Assembly (NCBI GenBank): GCA_955652655.1
Contig: CATPCK010000090.1
Location: 1-6,809, forward strand
Origin: an uncultured Ktedonobacteraceae bacterium
Lineage (GTDB): Bacteria > Chloroflexota > Ktedonobacteria > Ktedonobacterales > Ktedonobacteraceae
Length of the DNA stretch: 6,809 nucleotides
Direction: 5' to 3'
Shown here one piece after another: positions 1 through 5,712 of the stretch. Every line of letters starts with the position of its first letter. Within the stretch, counting starts at the first letter, position 1. The position numbers and the translations under genes are program-made. Under the pieces are notes generated by a model. It was not told the origin of the DNA and ran no database searches. It saw only the letters and a program-made list of their open reading frames with translations.

Positions 1-407
1 CAATTATGCGCCAAATTACTCAAGAACGTGGCAACCTGAACCTGGATTTTTTATGTGATTTACCGGTAGAAGAAAGTGCGGCATGGCTCAATCGTTTTGA
101 GGGAGTTGGCCCGAAAACAACCGCTTGTGTTCTCCTGTTCAGTTGCCAGCAACCCCTGCTTCCCGTTGATGTGCACGTGCATCGTGTTTCCGGTCGCCTG
201 GGACTGATTGGAAAAAAGGTGACAGCGGACCAGGCGCACATGCTCTTGCAAGCCTTGCTGCCACAGGATGCGCGCAGTATCTACAATTTTCACAAAGCGC
301 TCCTGAGGCATGGGCAGCGCGTCTGCGTCTATGAGCATCCTCGCTGCAACCAGTGCGTGGTGACCGACTTGTGTGACTACTATAAGACGGTGGTGAAGCC
401 AGGGTAA
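1..407 (+). CDS. nth: Endonuclease III-like DNA glycosylase/AP lyase, C-terminal part (5' end outside window)
   Basis: Base-excision repair enzyme of the HhH-GPD superfamily that removes oxidised pyrimidines and cleaves the abasic site. Numbering from the in-frame Met at position 6, a helix-hairpin-helix (FEGVGPKTTACVLLF, residues 31-45) carries the lysine expected as the Schiff-base nucleophile (K37). The catalytic aspartate is D55 in VDVHVHRV. The C-terminus has the iron-sulfur loop C107-x6-C114-x2-C117-x5-C123, the exact endonuclease III spacing. The family is usually about 210-240 residues. Only about 133 are present and the frame is still open at the left edge, so the Met at position 6 is probably internal and the gene starts upstream. 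The stop TAA is at 405-407. All key residues are intact, so the gene looks functional. A MutY or other HhH-GPD paralogue is less likely because the lysine is present. It ends 21 bases before the dehydrogenase start. Confidence 0.9.
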   Translation, partial: IMRQITQERGNLNLDFLCDLPVEESAAWLNRFEGVGPKTTACVLLFSCQQPLLPVDVHVHRVSGRLGLIGKKVTADQAHMLLQALLPQDARSIYNFHKALLRHGQRVCVYEHPRCNQCVVTDLCDYYKTVVKPG

Positions 408-418
408 AAATTACTTGC

Positions 419-423
419 AAGGA
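419..423 (+). promoter_or_regulatory. Ribosome binding site supporting a TTG start
   Basis: AAGGA lies 5 bases before the TTG at 429. It decides the start of the dehydrogenase, because the next in-frame Met is only at residue 57, well after the Rossmann glycine motif. Confidence 0.6.
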
Positions 424-428
424 TACTG

Positions 429-1526
429 TTGGTAAAGGAAAGAAGAACTACTATAGAGAAGGAAGCACGACAATTACGAATTGGGGTACTCGGCTGTGGG
501 CCGATTGCGCAGGCTGCCCACTTTGAAGCGTGTCGCAAGGCACGCAACGCCGAGTTGTATGCCATCTGCGATCTGGCAGAAGATCTGGTGGCGAGAATGT
601 CGGCTATCCACGAGCCCCGCGTGACCTATCAGGACTACGGCGCGATGCTGGCTGATCCACAGGTGGAGGCGGTCATTGTTGCCACAGCAGACCAGTTCCA
701 TGTGGAGCATGCTTCCAGGGCTCTTGCCGCAGGGAAGCATGTGCTGGTGGAAAAACCGCCTGGCGTCACCGTCGAGGAGTGCGAAGCGTTACGTGAGCAA
801 GTGTTAGCGTCTGGACTCCTGGTACAGGTTGGGACGATGAAGCGGTTCGACCCGGGCATTGCCTTCGCTCGTCAGTTCATCAAGGAAGATATGGGGCAGT
901 TGCTCGCGCTCAAAGCATGGTACTGCGACTCGACGTACCGGTACACGGTGACGGACAACCTTCAGCCCATCCTGGTCACCAGCGCTCACGCCAGGCGACC
1001 AGCCGACGACCCGAAAGCAAACAAGCGACGATACTATCTCTTAGGCCACGGCAGCCATCTTGTTGATACAGCCCGCTTTCTGGGTGGCGAGATCGCGCGC
1101 GTCCAGGCCAGGCTCATTGAGAAGTTCGGAGCGTATTGCTGGTTTGTTGCTACTGAATTTGCGGATGGCAGCGTGGGTCATCTTGATTTGACGATGGCGG
1201 TGCGGATGGACTGGCACGAGGGCTTCCAAGTGTACGGTGAGTACGGCAGCGTGGTTGGCAAGACCTTCAATCCCTGGTATCTACGCTCGAGTGAGGTGGA
1301 GTGCTTCAGCGTGCGTGATGGGCAGTACCACCGGCTGCTCGGCGCGGATGCACATGTCTACCGGCTGCAACTTGAGGGCTTCGCGGATACGATTCTGCAC
1401 GGCGCTCCTCTGCGTGGTGCAAGTATCGAGGACGGCGTGGCAGCGCTGCGGACACTCGTCGCGATCTCGCGCTCTGTCGAAAGCGGGGCATGGGTGTCAT
1501 TGGCCGATGTGACGGGAGGCGTGTGA
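429..1526 (+). CDS. Gfo/Idh/MocA family NAD(P)-dependent oxidoreductase
   Basis: Predicted cytoplasmic dehydrogenase of 365 residues, of the family that includes glucose-fructose oxidoreductase and myo-inositol dehydrogenase. The N-terminal Rossmann fold begins at about residue 16 with the dinucleotide motif GVLGCGPIA (19-27). The signature EKPP lies at 108-111, containing the usual catalytic-region lysine K109. The C-terminal substrate domain has GHGSHLVDTARFLGG (206-220), whose H210 and D213 match the family's conserved G-x-H-x-x-D element. Total length is typical. The TTG start is chosen because it has a good Shine-Dalgarno sequence and because no other start lies ahead of the Rossmann motif. 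The first 15 residues are charged and may be a short extension. The stop TGA at 1524-1526 overlaps the next gene's ATG by one base, so the two are probably co-translated. Substrate cannot be read from sequence; a sugar or polyol is likely given the neighbour. Confidence 0.92.
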   Translation: MVKERRTTIEKEARQLRIGVLGCGPIAQAAHFEACRKARNAELYAICDLAEDLVARMSAIHEPRVTYQDYGAMLADPQVEAVIVATADQFHVEHASRALAAGKHVLVEKPPGVTVEECEALREQVLASGLLVQVGTMKRFDPGIAFARQFIKEDMGQLLALKAWYCDSTYRYTVTDNLQPILVTSAHARRPADDPKANKRRYYLLGHGSHLVDTARFLGGEIARVQARLIEKFGAYCWFVATEFADGSVGHLDLTMAVRMDWHEGFQVYGEYGSVVGKTFNPWYLRSSEVECFSVRDGQYHRLLGADAHVYRLQLEGFADTILHGAPLRGASIEDGVAALRTLVAISRSVESGAWVSLADVTGGV

Positions 1527-2353
1527 TGCGACTGGGGATTTTCGCCAAGACGTTTTCCCGCCCAACGGTGGAGGGGGTATTCGATGCCGTGAAGGAGCAC
1601 GCGTTGGACTGCGTCCAGTTCAATATGGCCTGTGCTGGTTTGCCGACGCTCCCAGATAACATAGCTCCTTCCCTCGCAAACCATATTCATGAGGCAGCGA
1701 TAAGCAGAGGCATGGAGATCGCGGCGATTTCTGGAACCTACAATATGGCCCATCCAGCCCCCGAGGCGCGTCAAGCAGGCTTACGCCGATTGCGGACATT
1801 GGCATCGGCCTGTCATGGAATGGGAACCTCCGTGATCACCCTCTGTACGGGTACGCGCGATCCCGAAGACATGTGGCGCTGGCATCCGGAGAACGCATCT
1901 TCCCGAGCCTGGTCAGATCTGCTGTCCTCGATGGAGGCAGCTGTGCGGATGGCCGAGGAAGAGCAGATTACGTTGGCCTTTGAACCAGAGCGAGCAAACG
2001 TCGTGAGTACAGCAGCAAAAGGGCACGCGCTGCTTACGGCGATGCAGTCTTCACGCCTCAAGGTGGTGATCGACCCCGCGAACCTGATCGTTCCAGGCGA
2101 CAAACGCCAGGTGAGCCAGGTGCTCGATGAGGCGTTCGACCTGCTTGGAGAGTACATCGTCATTGCCCATGCCAAAGATCGAGGCGCTGACGATACCTTC
2201 CATGCTGCCGGAGAAGGCATCCTCGATTACGATCAGTACATGCGTTTGCTTCGGGCGGCGGCCTTCGATGGTCCCTTCATCCTTCACGGCCTCACTGAAA
2301 GGCAGATAGATGCTGCACTTCAGTTTCTCAATGACAAGCTTCAGAGGAGATAG
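1526..2353 (+). CDS. Sugar phosphate isomerase/epimerase-like TIM-barrel protein (AP endonuclease 2 fold)
   Basis: Predicted 275-residue cytoplasmic protein of the xylose isomerase-like TIM-barrel family, whose members isomerise or epimerise sugars or dehydrate inosose using a divalent metal. Candidate metal and catalytic residues sit at the ends of the expected strands: FEPE (E153/E155), VIDPANL (D183), AHAKDR (H215, D218) and AGEG (E230). The last strand reads FILHGLTE, with His254 where many relatives have a metal-binding Glu, so the metal site may differ. The start ATG at 1526-1528 shares one base with the upstream TGA and is preceded by GGGAGG (1514-1519) at a 6-base spacing. An earlier in-frame ATG at 1490 is rejected because it lacks this site and adds residues with no family likeness. 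Pairing with a Gfo/Idh/MocA dehydrogenase is common in inositol and rare-sugar catabolic clusters, so joint action on one substrate is likely. Confidence 0.9.
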   Translation: MRLGIFAKTFSRPTVEGVFDAVKEHALDCVQFNMACAGLPTLPDNIAPSLANHIHEAAISRGMEIAAISGTYNMAHPAPEARQAGLRRLRTLASACHGMGTSVITLCTGTRDPEDMWRWHPENASSRAWSDLLSSMEAAVRMAEEEQITLAFEPERANVVSTAAKGHALLTAMQSSRLKVVIDPANLIVPGDKRQVSQVLDEAFDLLGEYIVIAHAKDRGADDTFHAAGEGILDYDQYMRLLRAAAFDGPFILHGLTERQIDAALQFLNDKLQRR

Positions 2354-2361
2354 TAACACAT

Positions 2362-2589
2362 GCCGTTCTTTCACTTAGAGAGCAAGAAGACTGGACGCGC
2401 ATCCCTGTTCCGACACTGATCCTGGCGAATGAATATGATCCTCTTCATCCCTTTGGATATGGCGAAGTTCTCGCCCACTCCATCCCAGGCGCTATCTTGG
2501 AGGAGGTGACGCCGAAGGCTGTCGATGCTCATCGGCATGCGCGGGATATTCAGCGTGCCATTGAGTACTTCTTCGGAAAGGCACTGTGA
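2362..2589 (+). pseudogene. C-terminal fragment of an alpha/beta hydrolase, no start codon
   Basis: Frame 1 encodes a stretch starting near AVLSLREQEDWTR and containing IPVPTLILANEYDPLHP, then SIPGAILEEVTPK and RHARDIQRAIEYFFGKAL, ending at TGA 2587-2589. This is the typical last third of an alpha/beta hydrolase: the strand before the catalytic Asp (D in NEYDPLHP), the helix, and a segment with the probable catalytic His (in HRHARD). The open frame begins after a TGA at 2332-2334 and overlaps the end of the isomerase gene. It contains no ATG, GTG or TTG before the conserved part, and the nucleophile elbow (GxSxG) and oxyanion region are absent. The nearby ATG at 2360 is in another frame and opens only a 19-codon reading frame. 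I infer a gene remnant left by a deletion or rearrangement. A complete copy may exist elsewhere. Expression as a functional enzyme is unlikely. Confidence 0.72.
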
Positions 2590-2658
2590 GCTACGGAGGC
2601 AGACGTCAATCGTTTTTCGTCTTCGTGCGCAACCAAATGCGAGAGGAGAAGGCCTGTA

Positions 2659-2720
2659 GTACATATGTACATCCGTAAATGAGGTATGCTGATCAGGATC
2701 ATAAATGTACGAATCGTACA
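2659..2720. repeat. Two TGTAC-containing palindromes
   Basis: GTACATATGTAC (2659-2670) is a perfect 12-base palindrome. TGTACGA-A-TCGTACA (2706-2720) is a 15-base palindrome with a single central base. Both share the TGTAC/GTACA core and are 35 bases apart, at the 3' end of the minus-strand serine hydrolase; the second lies inside its last codons. They could be a protein-binding site or a remnant of a rearrangement. There is no T-run, so a terminator is not supported. Confidence 0.4.
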
Positions 2721-3922
2721 GAGCGCCGCAGCATCCCTACAGCTAGTCGATGCGGCCATTGCCGCCATGTGGGTCTGCAAGGTACTTTACCCGCTGAAGA
2801 GGTTGGCCAGCCGTACTCCTTTGCGATGATCTGGAAGAGTTCCTTGTGCATGACCTCGCCATTGTCACCATTGCTCATCAGCACGACCCCCACTCCGCGC
2901 TCGCAAAAGCCCTGCACGAAGCACTTGAACCCGATGTTGTCACCGCTATGTCGAAAGCGTGCCGCTTCGCCTTGTCCCTTCAGTTCGAAGCCGAGGCCCC
3001 ATCGTCTGCCATCGGGAGGTGTCTGGGGTGAGAGAAGTTGGTCAACGGCCTGCTTGCCAAGGATCTTTGAGGGCTTGCCCGCTCGCGCCAACTGCATTTC
3101 AATTATGAGCTGTGCCAGATCAGATGGGGTGGTCCACAACCCCGATGCTGCCAGTGCTGGAAAAATGCGCCACTTGCCGGTGATCGGCACCCCATCAAGG
3201 TAATGTCCAGTCGCAGTTGCGCTGAACCGTGGCTCTGGAAAGGACGGATGGTAGCTGCTATCATGCATGCCCAATGGTTCGAAGACCAGGGTGCGCATCA
3301 GGTCAGGAAAGGGGGTGCTTGTGACATCCATCAGCAGTTGTTGGAGGAGGGCGAAATGGCTTTCTGAGTACCGAAAGCGTGTTCCTGGGGGGATCTGCAC
3401 GCGGACAGGTCGCGTCTTAGCGGGTGGCTCCCCGTTGAGCACGTGCAGCAAAGTCGGCATCTTGCTTCCCGGACGGAAGCCAAGATACCAGCAAAGGGTC
3501 AAGCCTGCTGTGTGGCTCAGGAGGTGACGCAGGGTCACCCGTGACTGTCCCATTCTGTTGGTGGGCACTTGCCAGGAGACGAGATAGGAATTGACGTCTT
3601 CGTCTAGATTGAGGAGGCCTTCCTGCACCAGTCGGAGGGCGGCTATGGCTGCGACCGGCTTGCTAACCGAGCAGGCTTGAAAGAGGGTATTGGGGGTGAT
3701 CAGTTCTGATTGTCCAATCTCACACACGCCATAGCCACGTACCCATGCGAGCTGATAGTCGTCAATGACGGCAATACTGGCTCCCGGAACGTGATATCGT
3801 GCTATGCAGTCGAGGAACTGAGCCGGTCGAACAGGATGGGTAGTCAGTGGGAGGACTGGTGGCAGGCTACTTTTAATCTGTGCTTTTCCCTCTTTAAGGG
3901 CATCAAGCGTCTTGGTGTGCAT
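2699..3922 (-). CDS. Serine hydrolase, beta-lactamase fold (class C/PF00144-type)
   Basis: A 407-residue protein of the penicillin-binding protein/class C beta-lactamase superfamily, which includes esterases, D-aminopeptidases and lactamases. The nucleophile motif S-x-x-K is S85-V-S-K88 (FQACSVSKP). It is followed by the family element LLSHTAGL (134-141). The second motif is Y185-S-E-S (FRYSESHF) in place of Y-A-N, and the third is H325-S-G (RHSGDNIGF) in place of K-T-G. H-x-G at that position is common in the esterase-like members, so hydrolysis of an ester or peptide is as likely as lactam cleavage. No signal peptide or hydrophobic N-terminus is visible, which suggests a cytoplasmic protein. 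The ATG at 3920-3922 (minus strand) has AAGGAG at 3933-3938, 10 bases away. The last 34 or so residues after EYGWP (373) are basic and do not look like the family; see findings. A phased repeat upstream may control it. Confidence 0.9.
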   Translation of the reverse strand: MHTKTLDALKEGKAQIKSSLPPVLPLTTHPVRPAQFLDCIARYHVPGASIAVIDDYQLAWVRGYGVCEIGQSELITPNTLFQACSVSKPVAAIAALRLVQEGLLNLDEDVNSYLVSWQVPTNRMGQSRVTLRHLLSHTAGLTLCWYLGFRPGSKMPTLLHVLNGEPPAKTRPVRVQIPPGTRFRYSESHFALLQQLLMDVTSTPFPDLMRTLVFEPLGMHDSSYHPSFPEPRFSATATGHYLDGVPITGKWRIFPALAASGLWTTPSDLAQLIIEMQLARAGKPSKILGKQAVDQLLSPQTPPDGRRWGLGFELKGQGEAARFRHSGDNIGFKCFVQGFCERGVGVVLMSNGDNGEVMHKELFQIIAKEYGWPTSSAGKVPCRPTWRQWPHRLAVGMLRRSVRFVHL

Positions 3923-3979
3923 TATGGTCGGTCTCCTTGAGGTACAAAGACTATTTCACACCAAGTCTACGTCTCCTAT

Positions 3980-4023
3980 CTGAAAAGTGACTGAAATCAG
4001 TTTGAAATGAACCTGAAAGGAGT
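3980..4023. repeat. Four direct repeats, YTGAAANNNNN, exact 11-base period
   Basis: Units start at 3980, 3991, 4002 and 4013, each reading C/T-TGAAA followed by five variable bases. A fifth TTGAAA occurs at 4028, out of phase by four bases. Read on the minus strand the motif is TTTCA(G/A), ending about 58 bases before the serine hydrolase ATG. Tandem direct repeats at 11-base spacing are the usual binding pattern of OmpR/PhoB-family response regulators, which bind head-to-tail on one face of the helix. I infer a regulator site for the minus-strand gene; the regulator is not in the window. Confidence 0.5.
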
Positions 4024-4170
4024 CGCTTTGAAAAGCTCATCAATTTCCCGAATCACCAGAATTGACCAAGAGCCGTTATAGCTCATGTCTAATGTTGGTG
4101 CAGGCTGTTTGCTTACTATGCTCTCATGTTTCGAAGATGGGGATCAGCCAGTAAGCTCTATGCACCAAAT

Positions 4171-4185
4171 CTGGCCAAAGGCCAG
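4171..4185. repeat. Short inverted repeat CTGGCC-aaa-GGCCAG
   Basis: Perfect 6-base arms around AAA, about 157 bases upstream of the secreted-protein ATG. The loop is short for a hairpin of this stem and there is no T-run. It may be an operator half-site pair or chance. Confidence 0.3.
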
Positions 4186-4226
4186 TTAACATGAATAGGT
4201 GGATCAAGAGCAGATACAACCTTCCG

Positions 4227-4256
4227 TGTTTTCTTGCTCACAACCGCAAGAAAACA
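4227..4256. repeat. Perfect 11-base inverted repeat upstream of the secreted-protein gene
   Basis: TGTTTTCTTGC (4227-4237) and GCAAGAAAACA (4246-4256) are exact reverse complements separated by 8 bases. The repeat ends 85 bases before the ATG at 4342, so it is placed either as an operator near the promoter or as a hairpin in the leader RNA. The stem has A/T-rich outer sides but no following T-run in either direction. Confidence 0.5.
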
Positions 4257-4328
4257 TGCACCTTTCAATCTCTTCCTTCTTCAAAGGTGATCTCTCTTTC
4301 CGTTGAAAACAGTCGTTTCTGTCCAGTC

Positions 4329-4335
4329 AAAGGAG
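4329..4335 (+). promoter_or_regulatory. Strong ribosome binding site
   Basis: AAAGGAG lies 6 bases before the ATG at 4342. It selects this start over an in-frame ATG-less extension reaching back to 4303, and places the signal peptide at the very N-terminus. Confidence 0.75.
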
Positions 4336-4341
4336 TTTTAC

Positions 4342-5046
4342 ATGAAAAGACGGATTCTTTGGGCTCTCGTCCTCTTGTTCCTGTTGGCATTCACAGGCGG
4401 AGGTTCTTCATCCGCTGCAATTGTTCGTCCCCAACAGCCACAACTACCAGGCGATCGCAGCGAAGCAGCAGATCAAGAGGCGCTCAATGGATCCTGCGGA
4501 TTGGAACGCTGGTCAATAAAGACCGGCACCGACGCCAACGCTGGTCTGATCAATCTCCTGTCTACGACACAGACTACGATCGCATCGCTGACCTTGCTGC
4601 CGACCCCGACCACCCTGCCGACCAACAACCGTATCCAGCCAACTGAGACCACCGTCTTCCAACTGCATGCCACGCTGACCGAATACAAACTGGAGCCCGA
4701 CTCCGACTACCACCTGATCCTCAGCGACGGGTCCGGCAACACCATGATCTCCGAGATGGCCTCCCCGGCTTGCGTGGGATCCTCCAGCGTATTGCTGTCC
4801 GGCATCCAGAATGCCCGCTCCGAATTCGATGCCCGATACACCACCACGAGCAGCTTCCAGACTGCCAATGTACCCGTGACCATCACCGGTGTCGGCTTCT
4901 TCGACTTCCTGCACGGTCAGGCTGGAGTTGCGCCTAACGGCATCGAACTGCACGCTGTACTTGACATCCAGTTCGACACTAGCGGTACGCCGACACCCAC
5001 GCCAGTACCCACGCTCACCGGGACGCCTACCACTTACCTACGATAA
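4342..5046 (+). CDS. Small secreted protein of unknown function with C-terminal Thr/Pro linker
   Basis: A 234-residue protein. A signal peptide is clear: MKRR, then the hydrophobic core ILWALVLLFLLAF, with likely cleavage after SSSAA (about residue 26). The mature part starts with a polar stretch, then NGSCGLERWSIKTGTD (49-64), a probable beta-rich domain with HATLTEYKLEPDSDYHLIL (109-127), PACVGSSS (142-149), and GVGFFDFLHGQAGVAPNGIELH (183-204). Two cysteines (C52, C144) could form a disulfide. The last motif, GFFDxxHGQxGvAPNxIELHPVL, is one I recall from uncharacterised exported bacterial proteins; I know no function for it and assign none. The end is a Thr/Pro linker (residues 213-230) followed by TYLR and a stop. 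Such linkers usually join to a further domain, so the gene may have lost its C-terminal part. It stops 6 bases before a convergent pseudogene. Confidence 0.82.
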   Translation: MKRRILWALVLLFLLAFTGGGSSSAAIVRPQQPQLPGDRSEAADQEALNGSCGLERWSIKTGTDANAGLINLLSTTQTTIASLTLLPTPTTLPTNNRIQPTETTVFQLHATLTEYKLEPDSDYHLILSDGSGNTMISEMASPACVGSSSVLLSGIQNARSEFDARYTTTSSFQTANVPVTITGVGFFDFLHGQAGVAPNGIELHAVLDIQFDTSGTPTPTPVPTLTGTPTTYLR

Positions 5047-5052
5047 TAGTTT

Positions 5053-5543
5053 TCATGGCACTACATGCGTCTTCATAAACTCCAGCGTTGCATGGATGAT
5101 TTCGCGCGATCGCGCGTTGTCATCGAGTATGTCAAAGCCATGATGACCGGTCGAGTGGTTCATGACGTCCCGGCATGATCACGGACGTAGCTGATGAGAT
5201 CATCAACGTCTCCTGCCGCCTCGTATAACCTGGTGAGTGATTGGGTGGAGCGATGGTTGAAGGTCACCGCGATGAGTCCTGATGCAGCAACGAGCAGTCC
5301 CCAGGATTCATAGCATCCCCAATCCTTGGCATCTTTGAGAAAATCGGGGGGGCCATCTCCATGGACAAAGAGAACGGCCGGCAGGCGCGCCTCTCCATCG
5401 TAGTCAGGTGGATAGTACACATCCAGCTTTAACTCGCGATCGTCAACGACTTTATAGGTGATGTCTTTTTGAACGATCGCATCTTCCATGGCTGGGATGG
5501 TATATACAATGCGTTTTGATTTGAAATCGTTTTGCTCTTCCAT
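5053..5543 (-). pseudogene. Dienelactone hydrolase/prolyl oligopeptidase-type alpha/beta hydrolase, broken by an out-of-frame internal deletion
   Basis: Two pieces of one hydrolase lie side by side on the minus strand. The N-terminal piece (5160-5543, 127 codons) starts MEEQNDF and contains LKLDVYYPPDYDG (38-50), the oxyanion-hole strand PAVLFVHGDG (55-64) and GLIAVTFNHRS. It runs through DDLISYVRDHA and stops at TGA after GTS. The C-terminal piece (5053-5163, next frame) reads MNHSTGHHGFDILDDN and continues through REIIHATLEFMKTHVVP to a stop. It holds the probable catalytic His in GHHGFD. The middle part, with the GxSxG nucleophile and catalytic Asp, is missing; I estimate about 90-110 residues. 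The junction is near 5160-5172 and also shifts the frame. The catalytic triad is therefore incomplete and activity is not expected. Confidence 0.78.
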
Positions 5544-5556
5544 AGGTTTGTGAATT

Positions 5557-5564
5557 CCTCCTTT
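5557..5564 (-). promoter_or_regulatory. Ribosome binding site of the broken hydrolase
   Basis: AAAGGAGG on the minus strand, 13 bases before the ATG at 5541-5543. The match is strong but the spacing is long. It favours MEEQNDF over the longer TTG start at 5606, which lies upstream of this site. Confidence 0.55.
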
Positions 5565-5665
5565 CTCTTTTTTCAGGTCCTTGATCGAACCAGGGTTTTC
5601 TAGCAATTAGCCGAGTTCATTATGAGCTTTAACAAAATCAATCGGATAGCGGGATATCCAGCGAG

Positions 5666-5700
5666 GGCCGATCAATCGGCCGTGTGCGCGATCAATCGGC
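5666..5700. repeat. Direct repeat CGATCAATCGGC x2 with embedded palindrome
   Basis: CGATCAATCGGC occurs at 5669-5680 and 5689-5700, a 20-base period. A shorter copy, ATCAATCGG, is at 5637-5645. The first copy is also the core of the inverted repeat GGCCGAT-CA-ATCGGCC (5666-5681). The 20-base spacing is close to two helical turns, which would suit a dimeric binding protein, but there is no adjacent intact gene start for it to control. Confidence 0.45.
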
Positions 5701-5712
5701 ACCTACTGCTCT

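Larger units (their letters stand above)
3923..4341. other. Divergent intergenic region (419 bases)
   Basis: Separates the minus-strand serine hydrolase from the plus-strand secreted-protein gene. I see no credible protein in it: the plus-strand reading frame from 4191 has no family features and no convincing ribosome site. It holds both genes' ribosome binding sites, the four-unit TGAAA repeat (3980-4023) and two short inverted repeats (4171-4185, 4227-4256). No confident -35/-10 pair stands out in either direction. Confidence 0.6.

Noticed and set aside
1490..1525. Upstream ATG for the isomerase gene
   Set aside because: The extra 12 residues have no family likeness, and the ATG at 1526 has a GGGAGG site at ideal spacing plus the stop-start overlap.
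2360..2419. ATG with a fair ribosome site after the isomerase gene
   Set aside because: It opens only 19 codons before TGA and is in a different frame from the hydrolase similarity, so it is probably a leftover rather than a gene.
2679..3203. 174-codon plus-strand frame opposite the serine hydrolase
   Set aside because: It is antisense to a full set of conserved hydrolase motifs, with no motif of its own.
3980..4033. TGAAA repeats as a CRISPR-like array
   Set aside because: The repeat core is only six bases with five-base gaps, far below any CRISPR repeat or spacer length.
4302..4341. In-frame extension of the secreted protein back to 4303
   Set aside because: It would bury the strong ribosome site inside the gene and put 13 residues ahead of the signal peptide.
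4191..4646. 151-codon plus-strand frame overlapping the secreted-protein gene
   Set aside because: It overlaps the secreted-protein gene in another frame, covering its signal peptide region, and shows no recognisable domain.
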